Below are positions 1 through 5,431 of a stretch of DNA of 6,877 bases, one piece after another. The notes below the pieces were generated by a model that was given only the letters and a program-made list of their open reading frames with translations, had not been told where the DNA came from and did not search any database. The position numbers and the translations under genes are program-made. Numbering within the stretch: position 1 is the first letter of the stretch; every line of letters starts with the position of its first letter. The stretch is from Marinilabiliaceae bacterium (GTDB lineage Bacteria > Bacteroidota > Bacteroidia > Bacteroidales > Marinilabiliaceae): the NCBI GenBank assembly GCA_027010905.1, contig JALVBA010000265.1, positions 1-6,877 of the forward strand, in the 5' to 3' direction.

Positions 1-5
1 AAGAA

Positions 6-36
6 GCCCCCTCCCGGCCTCCCCCAAAGGGGGAGG
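6..36 (-). repeat. GC-rich hairpin repeat, copy 1 (tail then hairpin)
   Basis: The sequence starts GCCCCCTCCCGG and continues into a hairpin with an 8-bp stem, CCTCCCCC (18-25) and GGGGGAGG (29-36), around loop AAA. It is the inverted counterpart of the copy at 93-126; the two flank about 56 bp. By analogy with the other tail-first copies it probably lies just past the stop codon of an upstream gene outside the window. No reading frame is supported here. Confidence 0.8.
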
Positions 37-92
37 AGAAAGGAGAACAGCTGTTAAACTATAAAATAAATCGAGTTCCTGCTACCAATAGT
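37..92. other. AT-rich spacer between inverted repeat copies, with a 10-bp palindrome
   Basis: This short AT-rich stretch contains the perfect palindrome AACAGCTGTT at 46-55. No convincing Bacteroidetes promoter (TAnnTTTG with an upstream TTTG) is visible. If the E1 gene has its own promoter it should lie here or further upstream; the palindrome could be a protein-binding site, but nothing else supports that. Confidence 0.4.
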
Positions 93-126
93 CTCCCTCC
101 CCTTGGGGGAGGGTTGGGGAGGGGCT
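93..126 (+). repeat. GC-rich hairpin repeat, copy 2 (hairpin then tail), with G-quadruplex motif
   Basis: The hairpin pairs CCCTCCCC (95-102) with GGGGAGGG (106-113). The tail TTGGGGAGGGGCT points at the E1 start codon 18 bases downstream. The + strand segment 105-124 has four G-runs of at least three, separated by loops of one, two and one bases, which meets the usual G-quadruplex pattern. It would lie in the 5' leader of the E1 mRNA if transcription starts upstream. Confidence 0.8.
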
Positions 127-143
127 ACTAAAAATACAAAGTT

Positions 144-2612
144 ATGCCTAAAAGTCAGTTTATCGATCCGAAAGAGGCCAGAAAAGCAGGTGAGTTAACC
201 TTTAAGCCCATTCCGATTAATCAGTACAAGAAAACAGTTAAAGAGGAGAAGAAGAACTTCTCAAAAGAGGATTTTCTCCGTATCTACCATGATATGTCTT
301 TAATCAGAGAGTTTGAAACAATGCTTAACCTGATTAAAACAACCAACGGATACAAGGGGGTTGAGTATAACCATCCAGGGCCTGCTCATCTCTCTATCGG
401 TCAGGAGGCTGCAGCTGTTGGCATGGCTTACAACCTTAATGTTGATGACTTTATCTTCGGGTCGCACAGGAGTCATGGCGAGATTCTTGCAAAAGGGTTG
501 AGTGCGATTCATAAACTAAAGGAGAAAGAGCTTGAGAAAATTATGGAAGAGTTCTTTGATGGTGTAACTTATAATGTTGTTAAGAAGGGATATAAAGGAG
601 ATATGAAATCTTTGGCAAAACGATTCCTTATCTATGGAACACTTGCCGAGATGTTTGCCCGCGAAACAGGGTTTAACAAAGGACTTGGTGGAAGTATGCA
701 CGCATTCTTCACTCCATTTGGTGTATACCCTAACAATGCTATTGTTGGTGGTAGTGGCGATATTGCTGTCGGTGCTGCTCTCTACAAAAAAGTGAACCGC
801 AAGCCGGGTATCGTTGTTGCAAATATTGGTGATGCCTCAATGGCTACCGGACCTGTATGGGAAGGTCTGATGTTTGCTGCCATGGATCAGTTTAACAAAC
901 TGTGGGAAGGTGATATGAAAGGTGGATTGCCCATTATTATGACCATTATGAATAACCAGTATGGTATGGGCGGACAGACAGCCGGCGAAACAATGGGATA
1001 TGGCGTTGCTGCTCGTATAGGTGCTGGAGTTAATGAAGATCAACTTCATGCCGAGCGCGTTGACGGATACAATCCTCTTGCTGTAATTGATGCATACAAA
1101 AGAAAGCAGAAGCTCCTTGAAAAGAAGAAGGGGCCTGTTTTGCTTGATATTTTAACTTATCGTTATAGCGGTCACTCACCTTCTGATGCTTCATCCTATC
1201 GCTCTAAAGAGGAGGTAGAGGCATGGGAGAGTCAGGATTGTATTATAGGATATGAAAAGGAGATTATTAAAGGTGGTGTTGCCACAAAAGAGGAGTTTAT
1301 ACAGATTAAGGAGGAGATAGATTCACTACTTCTCGATATGTTTAAGCTCTCTATTGATGATGAGGTTTCACCAAGAATGGATCTTGACAAAAATCCGGAA
1401 ATTATCGGAGAGATGATGTTCTCTGATGAGTCTGTGGATCGTATGGAAGATAGAGAGCCGGATGTGCTGATGCCTCTTGAGGAGAATTTCAGATTTGCAC
1501 AGATTGCCCGTAAAGAACGTTTTGCTTTTGATAAAGATGGTAAGAGTTTCTCTAAGATGAAGCAGTATCAACTACGTGACGGTATCTTTGAGGCTATAGC
1601 CGACAGATTCTACAAAGACCCTACAATGATTGCTTACGGTGAAGAGAACCGTGATTGGGGTGGCGCATTTGCCGTCTATCGCGGACTGACTGAGGCTCTT
1701 CCTTACCACCGCCTGTTTAACTCACCTATTGCCGAAGCTGCCATCGTTGGTACTGCTATCGGTTATGCAATGTGTGGTGGTCGTGTTGTTCCTGAAATCA
1801 TGTATTGCGATTTTCTTGGTCGTAGTGGTGACGAGGTGTTTAACCAACTTCCTAAATGGCAGGCTATGAGTGGAAATGTGCTGAAGATGCCGGTTGTTAT
1901 CCGTGTATCAGTAGGTTCAAAGTATGGTGCTCAGCACTCGCAGGACTGGACTTCACTGGTAGCACATATTCCTGGATTGAAGGTTGTATTTCCTGTTACT
2001 CCCTATGATGCCAAAGGTCTTATGAACAGTGCTCTTCAGGGTACTGATCCGGTAATATTCTTTGAGAGTCAAAGGGTGTATGATATTGGTGAGCAGTTCC
2101 ACAAAGATGGTGTGCCGGAAGGATATTACGAGATTCCTCTTGGCGAGCCCGATATTAAGAGAGAGGGTAAAGATGTAACTGTTCTCTCTATCGGAGCAAC
2201 TCTCTACCGTGCTCTCGATGCTGCTAAAGAGCTTGATGAGAAGTACGGCATGAGTGCTGAGATTATTGATGCCCGTTCACTTGTGCCGTTTAATTACGAT
2301 TTGGTGATTGAGTCTGTTAAGAAGACAGGTAGAATTCTTATTACGGGTGATGCTTCGTCACGTGGCTCTTTCCTTAACGATTTGGCTCGGAATATTACTG
2401 AGCTTGCATTCGATTACCTTGATGCGCCTCCGGTAGTCGTTGGTTCACGTAACTGGATTACACCGGCCTTTGAGCTTGAAGATTCGTTCTTCCCTCAACC
2501 GCATTGGATAATTGATGCTATTCATGAGAAGATTGTTCCGCTCAAAGGTCATGTTGTTAAATCTAACTTTACCGAAGCTGAACAGATCAGACGAAATAAA
2601 TTGGGGATATAA
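144..2612 (+). CDS. Fused E1 alpha/beta thiamine-diphosphate-dependent 2-oxoacid dehydrogenase-like protein
   Basis: This protein joins an E1 alpha-like half (about residues 40-400) to an E1 beta-like half (about 475-800). Enzymes of this family decarboxylate a 2-oxoacid on thiamine diphosphate and pass the acyl group to a lipoyl E2. Visible alpha motifs are GSHRSHGEILAKG (106-118), GGSMHAFF (182-189) and a cofactor motif GDA (229-231) to NN (270-271). Beta motifs are GEEN (499-502), the probable catalytic Glu531 in SPIAEAAIVG, DF (556-557), QHSQ (597-600) and a C-terminal transketolase-like domain with DARSLVPF (709-716). Two things are odd: about 45 extra residues sit between LAKG and LAEMF, and the GDA-to-NN spacing is about 11 residues longer than usual. 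No E2 or E3 gene is in the window, so the substrate is unknown and a stand-alone reaction is possible. The ATG at 144 is the first in frame and follows an A-rich leader. The family call is firm; the substrate is not. Confidence 0.9.
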   Translation: MPKSQFIDPKEARKAGELTFKPIPINQYKKTVKEEKKNFSKEDFLRIYHDMSLIREFETMLNLIKTTNGYKGVEYNHPGPAHLSIGQEAAAVGMAYNLNVDDFIFGSHRSHGEILAKGLSAIHKLKEKELEKIMEEFFDGVTYNVVKKGYKGDMKSLAKRFLIYGTLAEMFARETGFNKGLGGSMHAFFTPFGVYPNNAIVGGSGDIAVGAALYKKVNRKPGIVVANIGDASMATGPVWEGLMFAAMDQFNKLWEGDMKGGLPIIMTIMNNQYGMGGQTAGETMGYGVAARIGAGVNEDQLHAERVDGYNPLAVIDAYKRKQKLLEKKKGPVLLDILTYRYSGHSPSDASSYRSKEEVEAWESQDCIIGYEKEIIKGGVATKEEFIQIKEEIDSLLLDMFKLSIDDEVSPRMDLDKNPEIIGEMMFSDESVDRMEDREPDVLMPLEENFRFAQIARKERFAFDKDGKSFSKMKQYQLRDGIFEAIADRFYKDPTMIAYGEENRDWGGAFAVYRGLTEALPYHRLFNSPIAEAAIVGTAIGYAMCGGRVVPEIMYCDFLGRSGDEVFNQLPKWQAMSGNVLKMPVVIRVSVGSKYGAQHSQDWTSLVAHIPGLKVVFPVTPYDAKGLMNSALQGTDPVIFFESQRVYDIGEQFHKDGVPEGYYEIPLGEPDIKREGKDVTVLSIGATLYRALDAAKELDEKYGMSAEIIDARSLVPFNYDLVIESVKKTGRILITGDASSRGSFLNDLARNITELAFDYLDAPPVVVGSRNWITPAFELEDSFFPQPHWIIDAIHEKIVPLKGHVVKSNFTEAEQIRRNKLGI

Positions 2613-2664
2613 GCCCCCTCTCGGCCCTGCCTGACGGCAGGCAGGCTTCCCCAAATGGGGGAGG
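2613..2664 (-). repeat. GC-rich hairpin repeat, copy 3, interrupted by a second palindrome
   Basis: The repeat abuts the TAA stop of the E1 gene. The tail GCCCCCTCTCGGCC (2613-2626) and hairpin half CTTCCCCAAATGGGGGAGG (2646-2664) match copies 1 and 6 if 2627-2645 is removed. The transcript can fold just after the stop codon, so it may protect or terminate the mRNA end, but no T-run follows it. Confidence 0.75.
2626..2645. repeat. Nested palindrome of a second repeat family
   Basis: CCTGCCTGACGGCAGGCAGG has 8-bp arms, CCTGCCTG and CAGGCAGG, around ACGG. It sits exactly at the junction between tail and hairpin of the surrounding repeat, where uninterrupted copies read straight through. This makes it look like an insertion of one palindromic element into another. 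Similar CAGGCAGG palindromes are, to my knowledge, common between genes in Bacteroidetes. Confidence 0.7.
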
Positions 2665-2705
2665 ATAATGGGAAACCCTCTTTATATTGTGACAATAAAC
2701 TCATA

Positions 2706-2739
2706 ATTGAAGGTTTCACTTTTAAGTGAAGCCTTCAAT
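2706..2739. promoter_or_regulatory. Long near-perfect hairpin 20 bases before the PHP gene start
   Basis: The arms ATTGAAGGTTTCACTT and AAGTGAAGCCTTCAAT pair over 16 bp with a single T:G position that still pairs in RNA, around a two-base centre TT. There is no T-run afterwards, so a classical intrinsic terminator is unlikely. Its place directly upstream of the ATG at 2760 suggests a leader structure, a processing site or a dimeric-protein operator. It is unrelated in sequence to the flanking GC-rich repeats. Confidence 0.5.
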
Positions 2740-2759
2740 ACATACTTAGTAAATAGCAA

Positions 2760-3977
2760 ATGGATTTCTGGAAAAAATTAATACCATCAAATCTTCCCCC
2801 CTTAGGGGGGATTGAGGGGGGCTCCCCTAAAGTAAACTGCCACCTGCATACACCGCACTCCTTTAGTGCATTCTGTTGTGTTGAAGAGGCTGTTGAGCAG
2901 GCTGCCGCCGAAGGTGTGAAAGTTGTTGGAGTAAATGATTTTTTTACTTTCGATGCCTACGATGCTTGGTCGTATCAGACAATAAAGAACGGACTTTTCC
3001 CTCTTTTTAATGTTGAGTTCATTGGGCTTGATGCAGAGAAGAAGGAGAAAGGTTTGCGCGTAAATGATCCGGCTAATCCCGGGCGAACATATCTTAGTGG
3101 AAAAGCTTTGGCCTATCCTGTTGTGTTACCAAAACCTGATTTGGCAAAGATTGCCCATATTAAAGATCAGAATAATGCTCAGGTAAAGGAGATGATGGAG
3201 AAGGTGAACAGAATCATGGCAGATGCCGGCATTAAGTTGTCACTCAATTTTGATGAGATAAAAAGCACTTTTGCGAAAGATCAGGTGCGTGAGCGACATC
3301 TTGCCAGAGCTATCAGAGAACTTGCAGTCAACAGCTTCTCAACAGAGAAGGAGCGGCTGGGTTTCTTCAAAAAGCTTTTTGGCAGACAGGCTTTGAAATC
3401 AGAAATAACTGATGAGGCTGCTGTAGAGAATGAAATACGCAGCAAGCTACTGAAAGCCGGTGGTACCGCTTTTGTAGAGGAAGATCCTTCGGTATTTCTC
3501 GATACAACAGCTATCCACAATATCATTATTAAAGCAGGTGGAATTCCTACATACCCTTTTCTTGCTGACGATGCTAAAGGTAACTACACCGATTTTGAAG
3601 GTGATTTGCCTAAAGCAATAGTTGATTTGAAGAATCGTGGTTACTATTCTGTGGAGTTTATCCCAACCAGAAACAACCATGACAAAATGAAAGAGTATGT
3701 TATGGCTTTGGTAAAAGAGGGATTTGTTGTAACTTTTGGAACTGAACACAACGCTCCAGGAAAACAGCCTATCGAGGTTTTTACAGGAGGTAAAACGCCA
3801 TTGGATAATGATCTGATGAAAATAAACTATGAGGGTGCCTGTATACTTGCTGCTCATCAATATCTATTTGCTACAAAGGGAGAAGGAATCCTGAATAAAA
3901 ACGGTGCTTACAAGCAGAATAAAAAGATTGAGTTTGCAGAGCTGGGTCACAAACTTATACAGTACGTAATAAAATAG
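2760..3977 (+). CDS. PHP-superfamily metal-dependent hydrolase-like protein with a repeat-encoded N-terminus
   Basis: The protein begins its recognisable domain with CHLHTPHSFSAF (27-38), the HxHxxxS signature of PHP phosphoesterases, which bind two or three metal ions. Later candidates for PHP ligands are D60 in VND, E86 in NVEF, H180 in RERH, E299 in SVEF and E329-H330 in FGTEHN. Several classical ligands look replaced: VNDFF stands where TDH is usual, GGIPTYPF where an AHP motif is expected, and GTEH where SDxH is usual. Activity may therefore be altered. Residues 12-23 (LPPLGGIEGGSP) are the translation of an intergenic palindromic repeat, so the N-terminus is unusual. No ATG, GTG or TTG lies in frame between that repeat and the HxH motif, which is why the ATG at 2760 is chosen. 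The gene lies between the E1 fusion and the sugar-phosphate dehydrogenases, so a phosphoesterase or lyase role on the same substrate is plausible but not shown. It could also be a non-catalytic PHP relative. Confidence 0.75.
   Translation: MDFWKKLIPSNLPPLGGIEGGSPKVNCHLHTPHSFSAFCCVEEAVEQAAAEGVKVVGVNDFFTFDAYDAWSYQTIKNGLFPLFNVEFIGLDAEKKEKGLRVNDPANPGRTYLSGKALAYPVVLPKPDLAKIAHIKDQNNAQVKEMMEKVNRIMADAGIKLSLNFDEIKSTFAKDQVRERHLARAIRELAVNSFSTEKERLGFFKKLFGRQALKSEITDEAAVENEIRSKLLKAGGTAFVEEDPSVFLDTTAIHNIIIKAGGIPTYPFLADDAKGNYTDFEGDLPKAIVDLKNRGYYSVEFIPTRNNHDKMKEYVMALVKEGFVVTFGTEHNAPGKQPIEVFTGGKTPLDNDLMKINYEGACILAAHQYLFATKGEGILNKNGAYKQNKKIEFAELGHKLIQYVIK
2793..2823 (+). repeat. GC-rich hairpin repeat, copy 4, inside the PHP reading frame
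   Basis: CCCCCC (2796-2801) pairs with GGGGGG (2805-2810) around TTA, followed by the tail ATTGAGGGGGGCT. The copy is near-identical in design to the one at 5387-5418. It is read in frame as LPPLGGIEGG plus flanking residues at positions 12-23 of the PHP protein. Its orientation, tail towards the conserved coding region, is the same as for the copies in front of the other genes. Confidence 0.75.
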
Positions 3978-3998
3978 TTAAACAAATAATAATATTAC

Positions 3999-4030
3999 TT
4001 CCTCCCCTTTAGGGGAGGTTTAGGAGGGGT
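3999..4030 (+). repeat. GC-rich hairpin repeat, copy 5, before the SDR gene
   Basis: CCTCCCC (4001-4007) pairs with GGGGAGG (4012-4018) around TTTA, followed by the tail TTTAGGAGGGGT. It fills most of the 56-bp gap between the PHP and SDR genes and ends three bases before the ATG. Unlike the other three gaps, this one has no inverted partner. Confidence 0.75.
4022..4027 (+). promoter_or_regulatory. Repeat-derived Shine-Dalgarno-like site for the SDR gene
   Basis: AGGAGG lies six bases before the ATG at 4034, an ideal distance for 16S rRNA pairing, and comes entirely from the repeat tail. Bacteroidetes genes usually depend little on such sites, so the effect on translation is uncertain, but it supports the choice of start. 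Confidence 0.5.
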
Positions 4031-4033
4031 CTT

Positions 4034-5110
4034 ATGAATATAATAGAAACACTGCCAGCAGTTAGAATGTTGGCTTCAAAAAATGGATTGGTAACCTGTC
4101 ATTTGACCGATGAAAAGGGTGATGCTACAGATGCAAAAAGTACCACGCTTGTGATTGACGATGCCACAGAGCTCAAGGACACATTTGCAGATTGGTATAA
4201 AAGTAGTTCTGAAGCACCTGAATGTGTAATCATCAAAGGTAAAGCGAAGATAGAAATTGAACCGTCGAAGGTAGTTGGTCGTCAGCGTATTACCGGGCGT
4301 GTGGTAATTGTTACGGGAGGTGCTCAGGGGTTTGGTGCAGGCATTGCAACAGAACTTTTTGAGGAGGGTGCTAACATTGTTGTGGCAGACCTCAATGAGG
4401 AGGTTGGTATGGAGATGATTGATAAGCTCAATGGGAAAGGATACTCCAATAAGGCTCTATTTGTTAAAACCGATGTCTCCAATCCTGATTCAGTTGAGAA
4501 TCTGATTAATGAGACAACACTCCACTTTGGTGGATTGGATGTGATGATTAGTAACGCAGGAATCCTGCGTGCCGGAGGACTGGATGAGATGGATCCAAAA
4601 ACCTTTGACCTGATGACCAAGGTTAACTATGCCGGTTATTTCTACTGCGCCAAATACTCATCCAAAGTGATGAAAATTCAGTCACAATACAGTGACGATT
4701 CATACTATATGGATATCCTGCAAATCAACTCAAAGTCGGGGCTGAAAGGAAGTAACCGTAACTTTGCTTATGCAGGTGGTAAATTTGGCGGCATCGGACT
4801 AACTCAGTCGTTTGCCCTTGAACTGATGCCCGACAGAATAAAGGTTAACTCTATCTGCCCCGGAAACTTCTTTGACGGTTTGCTATGGAGTAATCCTGAA
4901 AATGGACTCTTTGTTCAATACCTGAAAGCAGGAAAAGTGCCGGGAGCCAAAACAATTGAGGATGTAAAACAGTTTTATGAAAATCAGGTGCCGGCCAAAC
5001 GAGGTTGTCGCGTGATTGACGTGGTACGGGCGATACTCTATGCAATAGAGCAGGAGTACGAAACAGGTCAGGCTATACCGGTAACCGGTGGACAGGAGAT
5101 GCTGAGGTAG
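4034..5110 (+). CDS. Short-chain dehydrogenase, sorbitol-6-phosphate 2-dehydrogenase-like, with N-terminal extension
   Basis: Residues 87-358 form a classical SDR: cofactor loop TGGAQGFG (94-101), acidic Asp119 after the second strand (favouring NAD over NADP), TDVS (146-149), NAG (174-176), and catalytic Asn198, Ser233, Tyr246 and Lys250 (YAGGK). The stretches INSKSG, KFGGIGLTQS, VPAKRGC and the ending TGQAIPVTGGQEM resemble enterobacterial SrlD/SorD, which interconvert D-glucitol-6-phosphate and D-fructose-6-phosphate. The first 85 or so residues are extra compared with those enzymes of about 260 residues. They contain no obvious signal peptide or membrane segment and read as a small soluble domain. 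The start at 4034 has AGGAGG six bases upstream, supplied by a repeat. The 56-bp gap to the PHP gene suggests co-transcription. An SDR oxidoreductase is almost certain; the sugar-phosphate substrate is inferred from similarity and from the SorE-like neighbour. Confidence 0.85.
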   Translation: MNIIETLPAVRMLASKNGLVTCHLTDEKGDATDAKSTTLVIDDATELKDTFADWYKSSSEAPECVIIKGKAKIEIEPSKVVGRQRITGRVVIVTGGAQGFGAGIATELFEEGANIVVADLNEEVGMEMIDKLNGKGYSNKALFVKTDVSNPDSVENLINETTLHFGGLDVMISNAGILRAGGLDEMDPKTFDLMTKVNYAGYFYCAKYSSKVMKIQSQYSDDSYYMDILQINSKSGLKGSNRNFAYAGGKFGGIGLTQSFALELMPDRIKVNSICPGNFFDGLLWSNPENGLFVQYLKAGKVPGAKTIEDVKQFYENQVPAKRGCRVIDVVRAILYAIEQEYETGQAIPVTGGQEMLR

Positions 5111-5120
5111 AGGTAGAGAA

Positions 5121-5155
5121 GCCCCCTCCCAACCTCCCCCCAAATGGGGGAGGGG
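5121..5155 (-). repeat. GC-rich hairpin repeat, copy 6 (tail then hairpin)
   Basis: The tail GCCCCCTCCCAA leads into CCTCCCCC (5133-5140) paired with GGGGGAGG (5146-5153) around CAAAT. It begins 11 bases after the SDR stop codon and is the inverted partner of the copy at 5387-5418. It is the uninterrupted equivalent of the copy at 2613-2664. Confidence 0.8.
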
Positions 5156-5199
5156 AAATGATTAAATAAAGAGCTCTCTTGGGAGTTCAATCTAAATAG

Positions 5200-5219
5200 C
5201 CCCGGGTTTTAACCCGGGG
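5200..5219. repeat. CCCCGGG-type palindrome
   Basis: CCCCGGGTT pairs perfectly with AACCCGGGG around TT, giving a 9-bp GC-rich stem. It is not followed by a T-run but by AAAAGAAGAAAAA, so on the minus strand it is preceded by T-rich sequence. Similar 'AGCCCCGGGTTTTAACCCGGGGT' units, read in pieces, seem to be a dispersed repeat family in this kind of genome; that is from memory, not shown here. Confidence 0.6.
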
Positions 5220-5237
5220 TAAAAGAAGAAAAATAAT

Positions 5238-5245
5238 TACGTTTG
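5238..5245 (+). promoter_or_regulatory. Candidate Bacteroidetes -7 promoter element
   Basis: TACGTTTG fits the TAnnTTTG consensus recognised by the primary sigma factor of Bacteroidetes. No TTTG box is seen at the expected distance of about 19-21 bases upstream, so support is weak. If used, transcription would begin near 5252, inside the composite hairpin, and give gene 4 a leader of roughly 180 bases. Confidence 0.25.
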
Positions 5246-5299
5246 GCGGGATTTTTGCTCTTCCCGAGCGAAGTCGAGGGAGCAAAAATCATGACAAAC
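5241..5299. repeat. Composite long hairpin with an inner CCCGAG...CGAGGG palindrome
   Basis: The main stem is 11 bp: GATTTTTGCTC (5250-5260) with GAGCAAAAATC (5280-5290). An outer GTTTG (5241-5245) pairs with CAAAC (5295-5299) across a 4 by 4 internal loop. The interior contains CCCGAGCGAAGTCGAGGG, which resembles the dispersed 'GAGCGAAGTCGA' repeat known from many Bacteroidetes. The arms could form tandem G-A pairs next to a GCGAAG apex. The right arm gives an A-rich end rather than a T-run, so it is not a + strand terminator. Confidence 0.6.
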
Positions 5300-5342
5300 A
5301 CTCATATAGTGTGAGAGAAAAGGATAGTATTTGAGATACTAT
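5298..5342. other. Small hairpins upstream of gene 4
   Basis: ACACT (5298-5302) can pair with AGTGT (5308-5312), or alternatively CTCATA (5301-5306) with TGTGAG (5310-5315); the two are mutually exclusive. A separate hairpin, ATAGTAT (5324-5330) with ATACTAT (5336-5342), has loop TTGAG. Each stem is short and may be chance in AT-rich DNA, so confidence in function is low. Confidence 0.2.
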
Positions 5343-5386
5343 TATTGGATATTGATGAAGAATGATAATTTATAACATCCTTATTT

Positions 5387-5418
5387 CTTCCCCCCTAAAG
5401 GGGGGATTGAGGGAGGCT
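5387..5418 (+). repeat. GC-rich hairpin repeat, copy 7, before the SorE-like gene
   Basis: CCCCCC (5390-5395) pairs with GGGGGG (5400-5405) around TAAA, followed by the tail ATTGAGGGAGGCT. The GGGAGG lies about 15 bases before the ATG at 5432, too far to serve as a normal ribosome-binding site. It closely resembles the copy inside the PHP gene. Confidence 0.75.
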
Positions 5419-5431
5419 TATTTTATAGAAT

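Larger units (their letters stand above)
5111..5431. other. 321-bp intergenic region rich in unrelated palindromes
   Basis: No credible gene lies here. In order the region holds a GC-rich repeat copy after the SDR stop (5121-5155), a CCCCGGG palindrome (5200-5219), a large composite hairpin (5241-5299), two small alternative hairpins (5298-5315), a 7-bp hairpin (5324-5342) and an inverted GC-rich repeat copy before gene 4 (5387-5418). A possible promoter element is at 5238-5245. The density of distinct palindromes suggests a landing site for small repeats and possible separate control of the SorE-like gene. Confidence 0.7.

Noticed and set aside
2445..2654. Minus-strand reading frame with PACRQAG near its start
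   Set aside because: Its beginning is the translation of the CAGGCAGG palindrome, and the rest is antisense to the conserved E1 C-terminus; there is no independent support for a gene.
2613..2664. Intrinsic terminator after the E1 gene
   Set aside because: The stem is GC-rich but no T-run follows, and the sequence is better explained as a member of the dispersed repeat family; termination there cannot be excluded.
2680..2700. TATATTGT as a promoter for the PHP gene
   Set aside because: It departs from TAnnTTTG in its last bases, and no TTTG box lies at the right distance upstream.
3447..3860. 137-codon minus-strand reading frame opposite the PHP gene
   Set aside because: It lies wholly antisense to a conserved domain and its composition shows no recognisable family.
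1..5418. Repeats as a CRISPR array
   Set aside because: Copies are scattered over kilobases, in both orientations, with genes between them and no regular spacers.
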